Assembly: GCA_003154025.1 (NCBI GenBank)
Contig: PMCE01000330.1
Coordinates: forward strand, 2,439 to 15,903
Source of the DNA: Syntrophaceae bacterium
GTDB taxonomy: Bacteria; Desulfobacterota; SM23-61
Reading direction: 5' to 3'
DNA length: 13,465 bases
Shown piece after piece: positions 1 to 5,438 of this stretch. The notes under the pieces were generated by a model that saw nothing but the letters and a program-made list of their open reading frames with translations, was not told where the DNA came from and ran no database searches. The position numbers were made by a program, and so were the translations under genes. Position 1 is the stretch's first letter. Every line of letters begins with the position of its first letter.

Positions 1-238
1 GAGAGGCTGGAAGCATTCCTTTTGATGGGTCCGGAGGGTCGAGAACGAGATCTTCCTGACCTCCATCTCCAGAATTCTCCAGGATCAGATTGGGGGAGAG
101 GAAGTAAATGCTGCCCATCCCGTCCGGTAGGAAATAAGCCGGGCAGAAAGACGTTAGGGTAAGGAGGGCAAAAATCAGTATCCGGAATCTCTTGGGATTT
201 TTTTTCACATCCAATCTCGCATTATAGGAACTTATCAT
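1..238 (-). CDS. Partial exported protein, N-terminal part only, unknown function
   Basis: Reading leftward from an ATG at 238, the frame stays open to the window edge, giving about 79 residues, so the gene is cut by the boundary. The product starts with a basic stretch (KKNPKRFR) followed by a hydrophobic run (ILIFALLTLTSFCPA), which reads as a signal peptide. After it comes a segment rich in Pro, Asp, Gly and Leu without a recognised domain. There is a Cys in the hydrophobic run (SFC), but Phe before it makes a good lipobox unlikely. The start is uncertain. The ATG at 238 has no clear ribosome binding site. A GTG at 208 would place the basic residues directly at the N terminus, as in a classical signal peptide. 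The frame is also open upstream of 238. Export is inferred; the function is unknown. Confidence 0.5.
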   Translation of the reverse strand, partial: MISSYNARLDVKKNPKRFRILIFALLTLTSFCPAYFLPDGMGSIYFLSPNLILENSGDGGQEDLVLDPPDPSKGMLPAS

Positions 239-250
239 TTGAAGAAAAAT

Positions 251-291
251 CGAAATATCAAATGTCCTTGGTTGGGACCATTTGATATTCG
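251..291. promoter_or_regulatory. Hairpin upstream of the partial exported gene
   Basis: Arms 254-264 (AATATCAAATG) and 279-289 (CATTTGATATT) are exact 11-bp inverted repeats around a 14-nt loop. CG/CG at 251-252 and 290-291 extends the stem after a one-base bulge, and TCC/GGA can pair inside the loop. No T-run follows on either strand, so it is not a standard terminator. It lies 13 bp upstream of the ATG at 238 on the minus strand, so it could be a leader RNA structure or an operator of that gene. That role is inference. Confidence 0.4.
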
Positions 292-684
292 CATGGGCTC
301 TTTTCCCCTCGCGGTAATCAAAAACTTTGCAATATTGCAGCCTCATAAGGGAAAGAAGATAATTTTTTGGCCTTTTGAAGGGCAACCAATAATTATTAAA
401 ACGCATGAAGGCTCCAATGGTTGACATCCGGCGGCAACCACTGAAATACCGAAGTTTCCGGGTAAGTTTCTGCTAAAAAAATCGATACGTTAGAAAAATT
501 GGATGGGGCATAAATAATAAACTATTGATATCTCATCTCGGTTTTGATAATTGGTTGGCGGGAGCCTGCGGGCACCGGGTGTTTGCGACTGACGAGTCGC
601 TCCAACGGATAGCGCCCCACGAAGGTTCGGCGCAGCCGCGGGGTCCGGGCGTTGAGCCGATAACCGAATATCACGGGAGAAACG
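292..684. other. Intergenic region before the cupin gene
   Basis: No convincing gene was found here. The left half is AT-rich and the right half (about 550-680) is GC-rich. The GC-rich part holds a perfect hairpin, GCGACT (585-590) with AGTCGC (595-600) and a 4-nt loop, enclosed by GTTGG (554-558) and CCAAC (602-606). If transcribed, this would be a structured 5' leader of the cupin gene. It matches no riboswitch class I recognise. A TTGACA at 421-426 has no good -10 box at the right distance. Confidence 0.35.
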
Positions 685-1029
685 ATGGAAAAAGTCAGTC
701 GGGAAAATGCGGAGCATTACGTTTGGGGGGGCGTCTGCGACGGTTGGCATCTACTCAAATCCATCGGCCTCAGTGTAATTCAGGAGCGGGTCCCGCCGGG
801 CGGGGCGGAGGTCGAGCATTGTCACGAAAAGGCTCATCAGTTCTTCTTTGTTCTCTCCGGGGAGGCGACGATGGAGATCGGAGAAAAGAGGCTTGTGCTG
901 GGTCCTCAGCAGGGGGTCTCGATTCCGCCCAAAATCACTCACCGCTTACTGAATGAGGCCAAGGAAGATCTGTCGTTTATCGTTGTCTCCTCTCCCATGA
1001 GCCATGGAGATCGTGTTCTGGGGGGCTAA
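685..1029 (+). CDS. Small cupin-domain protein
   Basis: This 114-residue protein is a single cupin barrel, the normal size for a mono-domain cupin. Cupin motif 1 is seen around residues 39-59: GG, then HCH (His45, His47), then HQFFFVLSG with Gln52 where many cupins carry the metal-binding Glu. Motif 2 is at residues 77-90: GVSIPPKITHRLLN with His86 and the usual final Asn. Three His remain to bind a metal, so it may be a metal-dependent dioxygenase, isomerase or ligand-binding protein in the cytoplasm; the substrate cannot be read from the sequence. The Q-F-F pattern is, from memory, common in one cupin subgroup, so it does not imply inactivity. The ATG at 685 follows GGGAG with 5-nt spacing, which supports this start. 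The next gene on the same strand starts about 125 bp downstream. Confidence 0.85.
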   Translation: MEKVSRENAEHYVWGGVCDGWHLLKSIGLSVIQERVPPGGAEVEHCHEKAHQFFFVLSGEATMEIGEKRLVLGPQQGVSIPPKITHRLLNEAKEDLSFIVVSSPMSHGDRVLGG

Positions 1030-1074
1030 GGGAGCAACCCTACGGCTGAGGTGGGGCGCCGAGCTGCTCCCTTT
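1030..1074 (+). terminator. Possible terminator after the cupin gene
   Basis: GGGAGCA (1030-1036), starting right after the cupin stop codon, is inversely repeated as TGCTCCC (1065-1071) and followed by three T. The loop of 28 nt is long and the T-run short, so this is only a weak candidate for a terminator or an mRNA 3' end structure. Confidence 0.25.
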
Positions 1075-1153
1075 CGAGGGAATGAAAGGGATCAGGGGGC
1101 ACGATGAATTTCTCTGCAAGGGAGAGACTGGGCGTACGGGGAGCCAGTTTTCC

Positions 1154-1546
1154 ATGATGAAAATTCTGAAAGCCGGCGTCCTTTATTTCGCTCTTGTTTT
1201 CGGGGCGGGGTTCGTGCTTGGACCCATTCGCATCCTTTGGGCCGTCCCGCGTTTCGGCACGAGAATGGCCGAGCTGATGGAGACGCCCCTCATGTTCGTG
1301 GTAATTTTTGTTGCGGCGCGGTGGGTCCTTCGGCGTCTCGCCGTGCCTCCCAAACCGTCCAGCCGGCTCGGTATGGGTTGCATTGCGCTTGGCCTCCTGC
1401 TGGTCGCTGAGTTTACGCTCGTGCTCTGGCTTCGGGGATTATCGGTCCGTGAGTACCTTGCAAATCGCGACCCTGTATCGGGAACGGCTTACTATGTAAT
1501 GCTGGGATTGTTTGCCGTCACGCCGCTATTCGTGGGCCGAAAATGA
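1154..1546 (+). CDS. Four-helix inner membrane protein, unknown function
   Basis: The product has about 130 residues with four hydrophobic segments near residues 5-27, 44-60, 72-94 and 110-127. They are joined by short basic or acidic loops (PRFGTRMAELME after helix 1, RRLAVPPKPSS after helix 2). I recall similar small membrane proteins annotated as hypothetical in proteobacteria, but know no function for them. The frame is open upstream to 1004, overlapping the cupin end, but the hydrophobic N terminus makes the ATG pair at 1154/1157 the sensible start. A GGGGAG lies about 10 nt upstream, rather far for a ribosome binding site. It follows the cupin on the same strand; whether they share a transcript is unclear because a possible terminator lies between. 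The membrane location is well supported; any function would be a guess. Confidence 0.7.
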   Translation: MMKILKAGVLYFALVFGAGFVLGPIRILWAVPRFGTRMAELMETPLMFVVIFVAARWVLRRLAVPPKPSSRLGMGCIALGLLLVAEFTLVLWLRGLSVREYLANRDPVSGTAYYVMLGLFAVTPLFVGRK

Positions 1547-1957
1547 GGCCGCCCACCGCGGGGGGAAGCTGCCCTCGAAGTCCCCATCGGGAGAAGAACT
1601 TCGAGGACGGGAAGAACATGCATTTCCTTGGCGCCTTGCAGCCCATTCGTCGGCGGGTAAGTCGGTTCTCGGTGGAGCGTGGCCATGGTAAGTCATCAAG
1701 ACCTGGTTCGAGAGCAGTTCACCAAACAAGCCGTCCCTTTCTCTTCGGCGATTCTGCCCTTGGAAGACGGGGGACTCGGAGGGGATTGACTTTTGGGAGA
1801 AATGCAAAATGTGCGGAAAGAGAAGCCAAAGGTCGGATTTTCATCTATAATACTATTTCAACCCTTGAAAGCGGCGGGTGCGGGGATGGATCCGGCTGAG
1901 TTGCCTTTATCTTCCTGGATGGAAGGGTACCATGCGCGCTTGCGAAGGGAGGAAACC
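1547..1957. other. Intergenic region with hairpin and candidate promoter
   Basis: I found no gene in this 411-bp gap. At 1573-1606 an exact 9-bp inverted repeat (CCTCGAAGT / ACTTCGAGG) forms a hairpin 26 bp after the membrane protein stop, with CCC/GGG pairing in the loop and no T-run. At 1846-1851 there is a perfect TATAAT, but its -35 region (about 1823-1828) is poor. This could still be the promoter of the lipoprotein gene, giving a leader of roughly 100 nt. Confidence 0.35.
1846..1851 (+). promoter_or_regulatory. Candidate -10 element upstream of the lipoprotein gene
   Basis: The hexamer TATAAT stands 106 bp before the lipoprotein ATG in a locally AT-rich stretch of otherwise GC-rich DNA. 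There is no recognisable TTGACA-like box 16-18 bp upstream and no extended TGn, so only the -10 element supports the call. Confidence 0.25.
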
Positions 1958-2914
1958 ATGGGGAGAAGAAGCGTAGGCCTACGTCAAGCGGGTGTCGTCG
2001 TCCTTCTGGGAGCGGCGTTCGTGAGCGGCTGTGGCGGCTTTACCGTCGCTCAGAAGGCGACCATCGGCCAGTTCAGCCGCGTGACCGCGACCATCGGAGA
2101 GGTCACCGCCCAGGAACTCTCCAAGATGCGCGACGGCGCCATCCAGGCGAACACCTCAACGCTCATCCTCATCGGTGAGGATCGCGCCGCGCCGGGTGAA
2201 ACCACGCCGCGGACGGCGCTTATCACTCCGGCAACCGTCGAGCGGCAATTCACGGTCCAGAATATAGGGCACATCGGACACGCGGCCAGGGCCCTCCAGA
2301 GCTACGGCGAGCTGCTCCTGGCCCTGGTGGAAGATTCCCAGGCAAAAGAGCTGCGCGGGGCTGCGGAGGGCCTGGTGGCGAATCTGAAGGCCGTTCCCGA
2401 TGTGTCGCTACAAGAAAAAGAGGAAGACGCCATCACGTCGGCGGTCTACGCGGTCGGACGAGTGATCGTAGAGACAAAGAAGGCCAAGGCGATAAAGATC
2501 ATCGTACCCGCGGCCGCGCCCCACATCGACAAGATCAGCGGCCTCCTGGCCGCCGAGTTCGACCCCAACCGGGACGGCAGCCTCGGCTCGGCCTTTCGGG
2601 CGGCGGCGGAACGGCTGAGGGGGGAAGGGGCCGAGGCTTTTCGGCAAGCGAAGACGACCGCCGACCGGGCCGTGATTCTTCCCGCCTGGGAGTACGGCCG
2701 GGCGGCATCCCTGAGGAGTGACGAAATCCATAAGCGGATCTCCGATACCGCCTCCGGGATTCAGAAGAGTCACCGGATGCTGGTCGAGGCTGTCAAAAGC
2801 GACCGCTGGACCGCAGAGGATGTAAAGGCGGTCGTAACCGACTTCGACAAAGAGATTCAGGCGGTCGCCAAGCTGACGAAGGAGCTGGTCGAACGAACTG
2901 GGGTCCTGAAATAG
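1958..2914 (+). CDS. Predicted outer-membrane lipoprotein, unknown family
   Basis: The 318-residue product begins with a lipoprotein signal peptide: a basic N terminus (MGRRSVGLRQ), a hydrophobic core (VVVLLGAAF) and the lipobox VSGC, so Cys25 would be lipidated. Gly follows the Cys, so nothing suggests retention in the inner membrane. The mature part is mostly predicted helix, rich in Ala, Glu, Lys and Arg, with a small central hydrophobic segment (AIKIIVPAAAPHI). No enzyme motif is visible. The start at 1958 is chosen because GGGAGGAAACC precedes the ATG and the signal peptide begins there; the frame is open further upstream (to 1793), but that extension lacks a good ribosome site. The next gene starts 23 bp after its stop, so the two are very likely cotranscribed. 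I do not recognise the family. An envelope role together with the small partner protein is inference. Confidence 0.75.
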   Translation: MGRRSVGLRQAGVVVLLGAAFVSGCGGFTVAQKATIGQFSRVTATIGEVTAQELSKMRDGAIQANTSTLILIGEDRAAPGETTPRTALITPATVERQFTVQNIGHIGHAARALQSYGELLLALVEDSQAKELRGAAEGLVANLKAVPDVSLQEKEEDAITSAVYAVGRVIVETKKAKAIKIIVPAAAPHIDKISGLLAAEFDPNRDGSLGSAFRAAAERLRGEGAEAFRQAKTTADRAVILPAWEYGRAASLRSDEIHKRISDTASGIQKSHRMLVEAVKSDRWTAEDVKAVVTDFDKEIQAVAKLTKELVERTGVLK

Positions 2915-2937
2915 CAAAGGGAGACGAGGGGGGCGCC

Positions 2938-3258
2938 ATGGCCGACGAACCGACGCTGGGCACATCGTTGTCCAAGGTGATGCAGGAACTGACCCGGATT
3001 ATCGAGGATAGCGAGGACGAAGAGGAGCGGGGGGATGCGCTGGCGCAGCTTCGCCGGGCCCACCGGATGCTCGACGTCCTGGTCGATGAGACGGTGAAGA
3101 AGAACTGGCCGGAGTACGAGGCGGCGACCAACGCCCTGGGGGAGGCAAACGATGCGCTCGTCGCGGCAAGGAAGGAAATCGCGACCGTTGCCGAGGCGCT
3201 GGGGAAGGTGGCCAAGGCCCTTGGCCTCCTGGCCAAGCTCACGAAGGCCTTGGCCTGA
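2938..3258 (+). CDS. Small charged helical protein, partner of the lipoprotein
   Basis: The 106-residue protein has no signal peptide or membrane segment and should be cytoplasmic. It is almost entirely helix-forming: an acidic patch at residues 23-30 (EDSEDEEE), a basic segment LRRAHRML at 38-45, and a C-terminal part (60-106) of alternating Ala, Leu and charged residues with heptad-like spacing that may form a coiled coil or helical bundle. The ATG at 2938 lies 23 bp after the lipoprotein stop, in a purine-rich leader (AGGGAGACGAGGGG) that serves as ribosome site. Its HRML segment also occurs near residue 272 of the lipoprotein, in a similar helical setting. I do not recognise the family. 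The operon link is seen in the sequence; interaction of the two proteins is inference, and different compartments would argue against it. Confidence 0.7.
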   Translation: MADEPTLGTSLSKVMQELTRIIEDSEDEEERGDALAQLRRAHRMLDVLVDETVKKNWPEYEAATNALGEANDALVAARKEIATVAEALGKVAKALGLLAKLTKALA

Positions 3259-3656
3259 CCCATCGGCAGCGGGTCGTTAGGGTCCGCCGGCCGGGGGAGG
3301 GCGAACCACTCGATCCGGCAACGGACGCCGGTCACCTCCGGGATCCCCGGGTCCTCTCCCAAATATTTCCAAACCGCTGGGCAGGAGAGGGTGTTCGGAT
3401 TTTGCGGACGATGCCGATTTTGGTGATCCGGAATTCTTATCGGGACACAGGTAAACTTAACGCGGCAGAACCGCAACCAAAAGTGCCTAAAATTAAAAGA
3501 TTCAAAAAGTTATTTAAACTTGTTCTCAGGGTGCTTAACAAAATTTAAAAAATTTACCCTACAGTAGTAAAGTGCCTGGAATCGCTGAAGCTAAGAAATC
3601 CGATTGCGCGTTCGGGCCTCATGCCCGGTGAAAATTTCGGGAAAGGGAGGAGGGGT
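3259..3656. other. Intergenic region with AAGTGCC-type repeats
   Basis: This 398-bp gap has no convincing gene. The first half is GC-rich; from about 3425 it becomes AT-rich. It contains CCAAAAGTGCCT at 3477-3488 and AAAGTGCCT at 3569-3577. The first is identical to a 12-mer at 9131-9142 elsewhere in the window. Two short AAATTT blocks and AGGGT/ACCCT arms around 3530-3560 can fold weakly. A promoter for the DoxX gene probably lies in the AT-rich part, but no clear -35/-10 pair was found. Confidence 0.35.
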
Positions 3657-4064
3657 ATGGCTAATCCAGGTTCGTTCAACTCTCAGTGGTCGCCGCGTGT
3701 TCTGAGCATCCTGCGAATCGTCACCGCTTTTCTCTTCATGCAGCACGGCGGCCAGAAGCTTTTCGGTTTCCCGGCACCCCCGCAGGCTGCGCATCCTCTG
3801 CTCTCGCTGATCGGGGCGGCGGGGATCCTGGAATTCTTCGGCGGGCTGCTCCTGCTGGTGGGGCTCTTCAGCCGGCCCGTCGCCTTCCTGCTGTCAGGAC
3901 TAATGGCCGTGGCCTACTTCATGGCCCATGCTCCGCATGGGTTCTGGCCTTTGCTGAACAGAGGAGAACTGGCTGTGCTCTATTGCTTTGTGTTTCTGTA
4001 CCTGTCCGCGGCCGGGGGTGGATGCTGGAGCCTGGACCGTCTGCGGCAGGGGGACTCTGCTTGA
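3657..4064 (+). CDS. DoxX-family membrane protein
   Basis: The 135-residue product fits the small DoxX family: four membrane helices (about residues 14-30, 48-70, 74-91 and 105-120) and the characteristic first-helix signature LRIVTAFLFMQHGGQKLFGF (residues 19-38), followed by IGAAGILEFFGGLLLLVGLF and the FSRPVAFLL turn into helix 3. Members sit in the inner membrane. Some have been linked to thiosulfate:quinone oxidoreductase or to redox stress complexes, but most small DoxX proteins have no proven activity, so no reaction is assigned. The start at 3657 is preferred over the in-frame ATG at 3621 because GGGAGGAGGGG lies directly upstream of it and because the signature then sits close to the N terminus, as is usual. 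The gene stands alone with gaps on both sides. Confidence 0.88.
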   Translation: MANPGSFNSQWSPRVLSILRIVTAFLFMQHGGQKLFGFPAPPQAAHPLLSLIGAAGILEFFGGLLLLVGLFSRPVAFLLSGLMAVAYFMAHAPHGFWPLLNRGELAVLYCFVFLYLSAAGGGCWSLDRLRQGDSA

Positions 4065-4134
4065 GGCAACTCTGGCATGGCCCGTGCCCGGAGCGGAACG
4101 GTCGGACCCCGGTTTCCATGAGCGAGGGGTGAGG

Positions 4135-4148
4135 GAACAGGCCTGTTC
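4135..4148. promoter_or_regulatory. 14-bp perfect palindrome, candidate operator
   Basis: GAACAGGCCTGTTC is a perfect palindrome lying 73 bp upstream of the hydratase start. Flanking AGCGAG (4121-4126) and CTCGCT (4148-4153) add a second overlapping inverted repeat, and GCTAGCG occurs twice nearby (4151-4157 and 4187-4193 region). The place and symmetry suit a dimeric repressor or activator site. No regulator gene lies in the window, so the role is inferred. Confidence 0.35.
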
Positions 4149-4221
4149 TCGCTAGCGTGAACATGGTGTTGAGTCTCACGATCCGGCTAGCGACGATTCT
4201 GCTCCGATTCGGAGGTAGAGA

Positions 4222-5022
4222 ATGGCTGGGAAAAGCCAAGTTCGAGAAGCAGCCCGGTACTTATGGGAGGAACATCAAGCCCGCAAACCCTTTGGACCCA
4301 TCCCGGAACCGTACACCCCCAACAGCATTGATGAAGCGTACGCCGTGCAGGAGGAGTTTCAGAGACTTCTGGCGGGGACTTACGGCCCCATAGCCGGATA
4401 CAAGATTGCGCTGACCACCCCGGTGATGCGGCAAATGGTCGGGGTCAACGAGCCGGTCATCGGCGCCATCTTTGCCAGGACCATCCACCATTCGCCCGCT
4501 ACCGTGCGCACAGCCGACTACCTGCGTCTGGGGGTCGAGTGCGAGATCGCCGTCCGGTTGGATGCGGACCTGCCGGCCGCGAGGGCTCCCTACAACCGTG
4601 GGAACGTTGCCGACGCCGTTGGGGTGGTCATGGCGGCCTTTGAACTGGTGGATGACCGGAGGACGGATTACTCCAAGCTTGCGGCGCAGGTTCTCTCCAG
4701 CATTGCCGACAATAGCTGGAATGCCGGTATCGTCCTCGGCCCGGGGGTTACCGAATGGTATTCCATCGACCTGGCCGGCGTCCGTGGGCAGATGTTCATC
4801 AACGGTACGGTCGTCGGGGAAGGACGGGGCCGCGATGTGATGGGACATCCGTTGGAGGCCCTGGCATGGATCGCCAACCTATTCGCCAAGCGTGGCAGGA
4901 GTCTCTCCAGGGGCATGACGATCCTGACCGGCAGTGTCGTGGCCACGAAGTTCGTGAACCCGGGAGACACGGTGCGACTGTCCATGGAAGGGCTTGGCGA
5001 GGTGAACCTCCATGTGGCCTAG
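4222..5022 (+). CDS. 2-keto-4-pentenoate hydratase / 2-oxohepta-3-ene-dioate hydratase family enzyme
   Basis: The 266-residue product matches the MhpD-type hydratases and related 4-oxalocrotonate decarboxylases of the FAH superfamily (E. coli MhpD has about 269 residues). Visible features are GYKIALT with Lys61, the metal-binding pair VECEIAV (Glu106, Glu108), the third ligand region FELVDDR (Glu141), the SWNAGIVLG stretch, and the C-terminal TILTGSVVATKFVNPGDTV. These enzymes bind Mg2+ or Mn2+ and either add water to 2-hydroxypenta-2,4-dienoate, giving 4-hydroxy-2-oxovalerate in meta-cleavage of aromatics, or decarboxylate a related diacid. The sequence alone does not separate the two activities. 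GGAGG lies 6 nt before the ATG. No aldolase (MhpE) or acetaldehyde dehydrogenase (MhpF) gene is adjacent, so it is an orphan pathway enzyme here. The FadH-like gene follows after a repeat-rich gap. Confidence 0.85.
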   Translation: MAGKSQVREAARYLWEEHQARKPFGPIPEPYTPNSIDEAYAVQEEFQRLLAGTYGPIAGYKIALTTPVMRQMVGVNEPVIGAIFARTIHHSPATVRTADYLRLGVECEIAVRLDADLPAARAPYNRGNVADAVGVVMAAFELVDDRRTDYSKLAAQVLSSIADNSWNAGIVLGPGVTEWYSIDLAGVRGQMFINGTVVGEGRGRDVMGHPLEALAWIANLFAKRGRSLSRGMTILTGSVVATKFVNPGDTVRLSMEGLGEVNLHVA

Positions 5023-5438
5023 TCGGAGAAGAGCAGGCCCGATCGGCCATTTCCGACTATACACGGCGGATTGAAGAAATTCCTTTGGTTAAACTCCCGG
5101 CTCTACGGGCCACTCCCAGAGTTTGATATTTCCGGGATGCCTGGGTTGTGGCCCGGGCGCAAGGGCCTTCTGGGCAAAAAGCATCGGCCGGAATGGAACC
5201 GTAAGTCGCAAGTCGCGAGAGCGCAAGTCGAGAAATGCGTTTTTTCCCCTTACGCCTGATGGCTTGCGAATTCTGTTTTTTTCCCCCTCGCGCCTTACGA
5301 CTTGCGCCTTGCGGTTTCTATGCGAGAGGTTCACTTTTTATCAACCCTTCGACTTTGCCGGAGGCGGTAAAATCCTCCTGATTTCGAGAAGGGCATAGGG
5401 AGGAACCGTTTCAGAAAACAAAGATGAGGAGATGAAGC
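5023..5438. other. Intergenic region with hairpin and heptamer repeats
   Basis: No gene was found in this 416-bp gap. CGGGCCAC (5106-5113) and GTGGCCCG (5148-5155) are exact inverted repeats with extra CCCA/TGGG pairing inside, a strong hairpin about 85 bp after the hydratase stop but without a T-run. The stretch 5199-5314 is built of degenerate 7-nt units and is listed separately. The ribosome site of the next gene (GAGGAG) closes the gap. Confidence 0.4.
5199..5314. repeat. Degenerate heptamer repeat region (CGCAAGT / ACTTGCG units)
   Basis: The left side reads as GTAAGTC, GCAAGTC, GCGAGA, GCGCAAGTC and the right side as CGCCTTACGACTTGCGCCTTGCG, that is, variants of one heptamer on opposite strands. 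GCGCAAGTCG (5221-5230) and CGACTTGCGC (5298-5307) are exact 10-bp inverted repeats. Between them, a T-run, C-run, then (TTA/TCG)CGCC block occurs twice in direct orientation (5239-5256 and 5275-5294). From memory, such 7-nt families are dispersed in intergenic regions of some deltaproteobacterial genomes; whether that holds for this genome is not known. Confidence 0.6.

Noticed and set aside
239..424. 61-codon plus-strand frame starting with TTG
   Set aside because: No ribosome binding site, it runs through the hairpin at 251-291, and its product resembles nothing known.
421..426. TTGACA upstream of the cupin
   Set aside because: No acceptable -10 box at 16-18 bp and it lies far from the gene.
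2408..3476. Long minus-strand frames opposite the lipoprotein and helical protein
   Set aside because: Arg/Pro/Ser-rich translations typical of antisense frames in GC-rich genes, whereas the plus strand has a lipobox and good ribosome sites.
4261..4848. 195-codon minus-strand frame opposite the hydratase
   Set aside because: It is a shadow of the hydratase reading frame; no motif and no ribosome binding site.
5106..5155. Hairpin after the hydratase considered as a rho-independent terminator
   Set aside because: The stem is good, but no T-run follows on either strand, so it is only mentioned in the gap entry.
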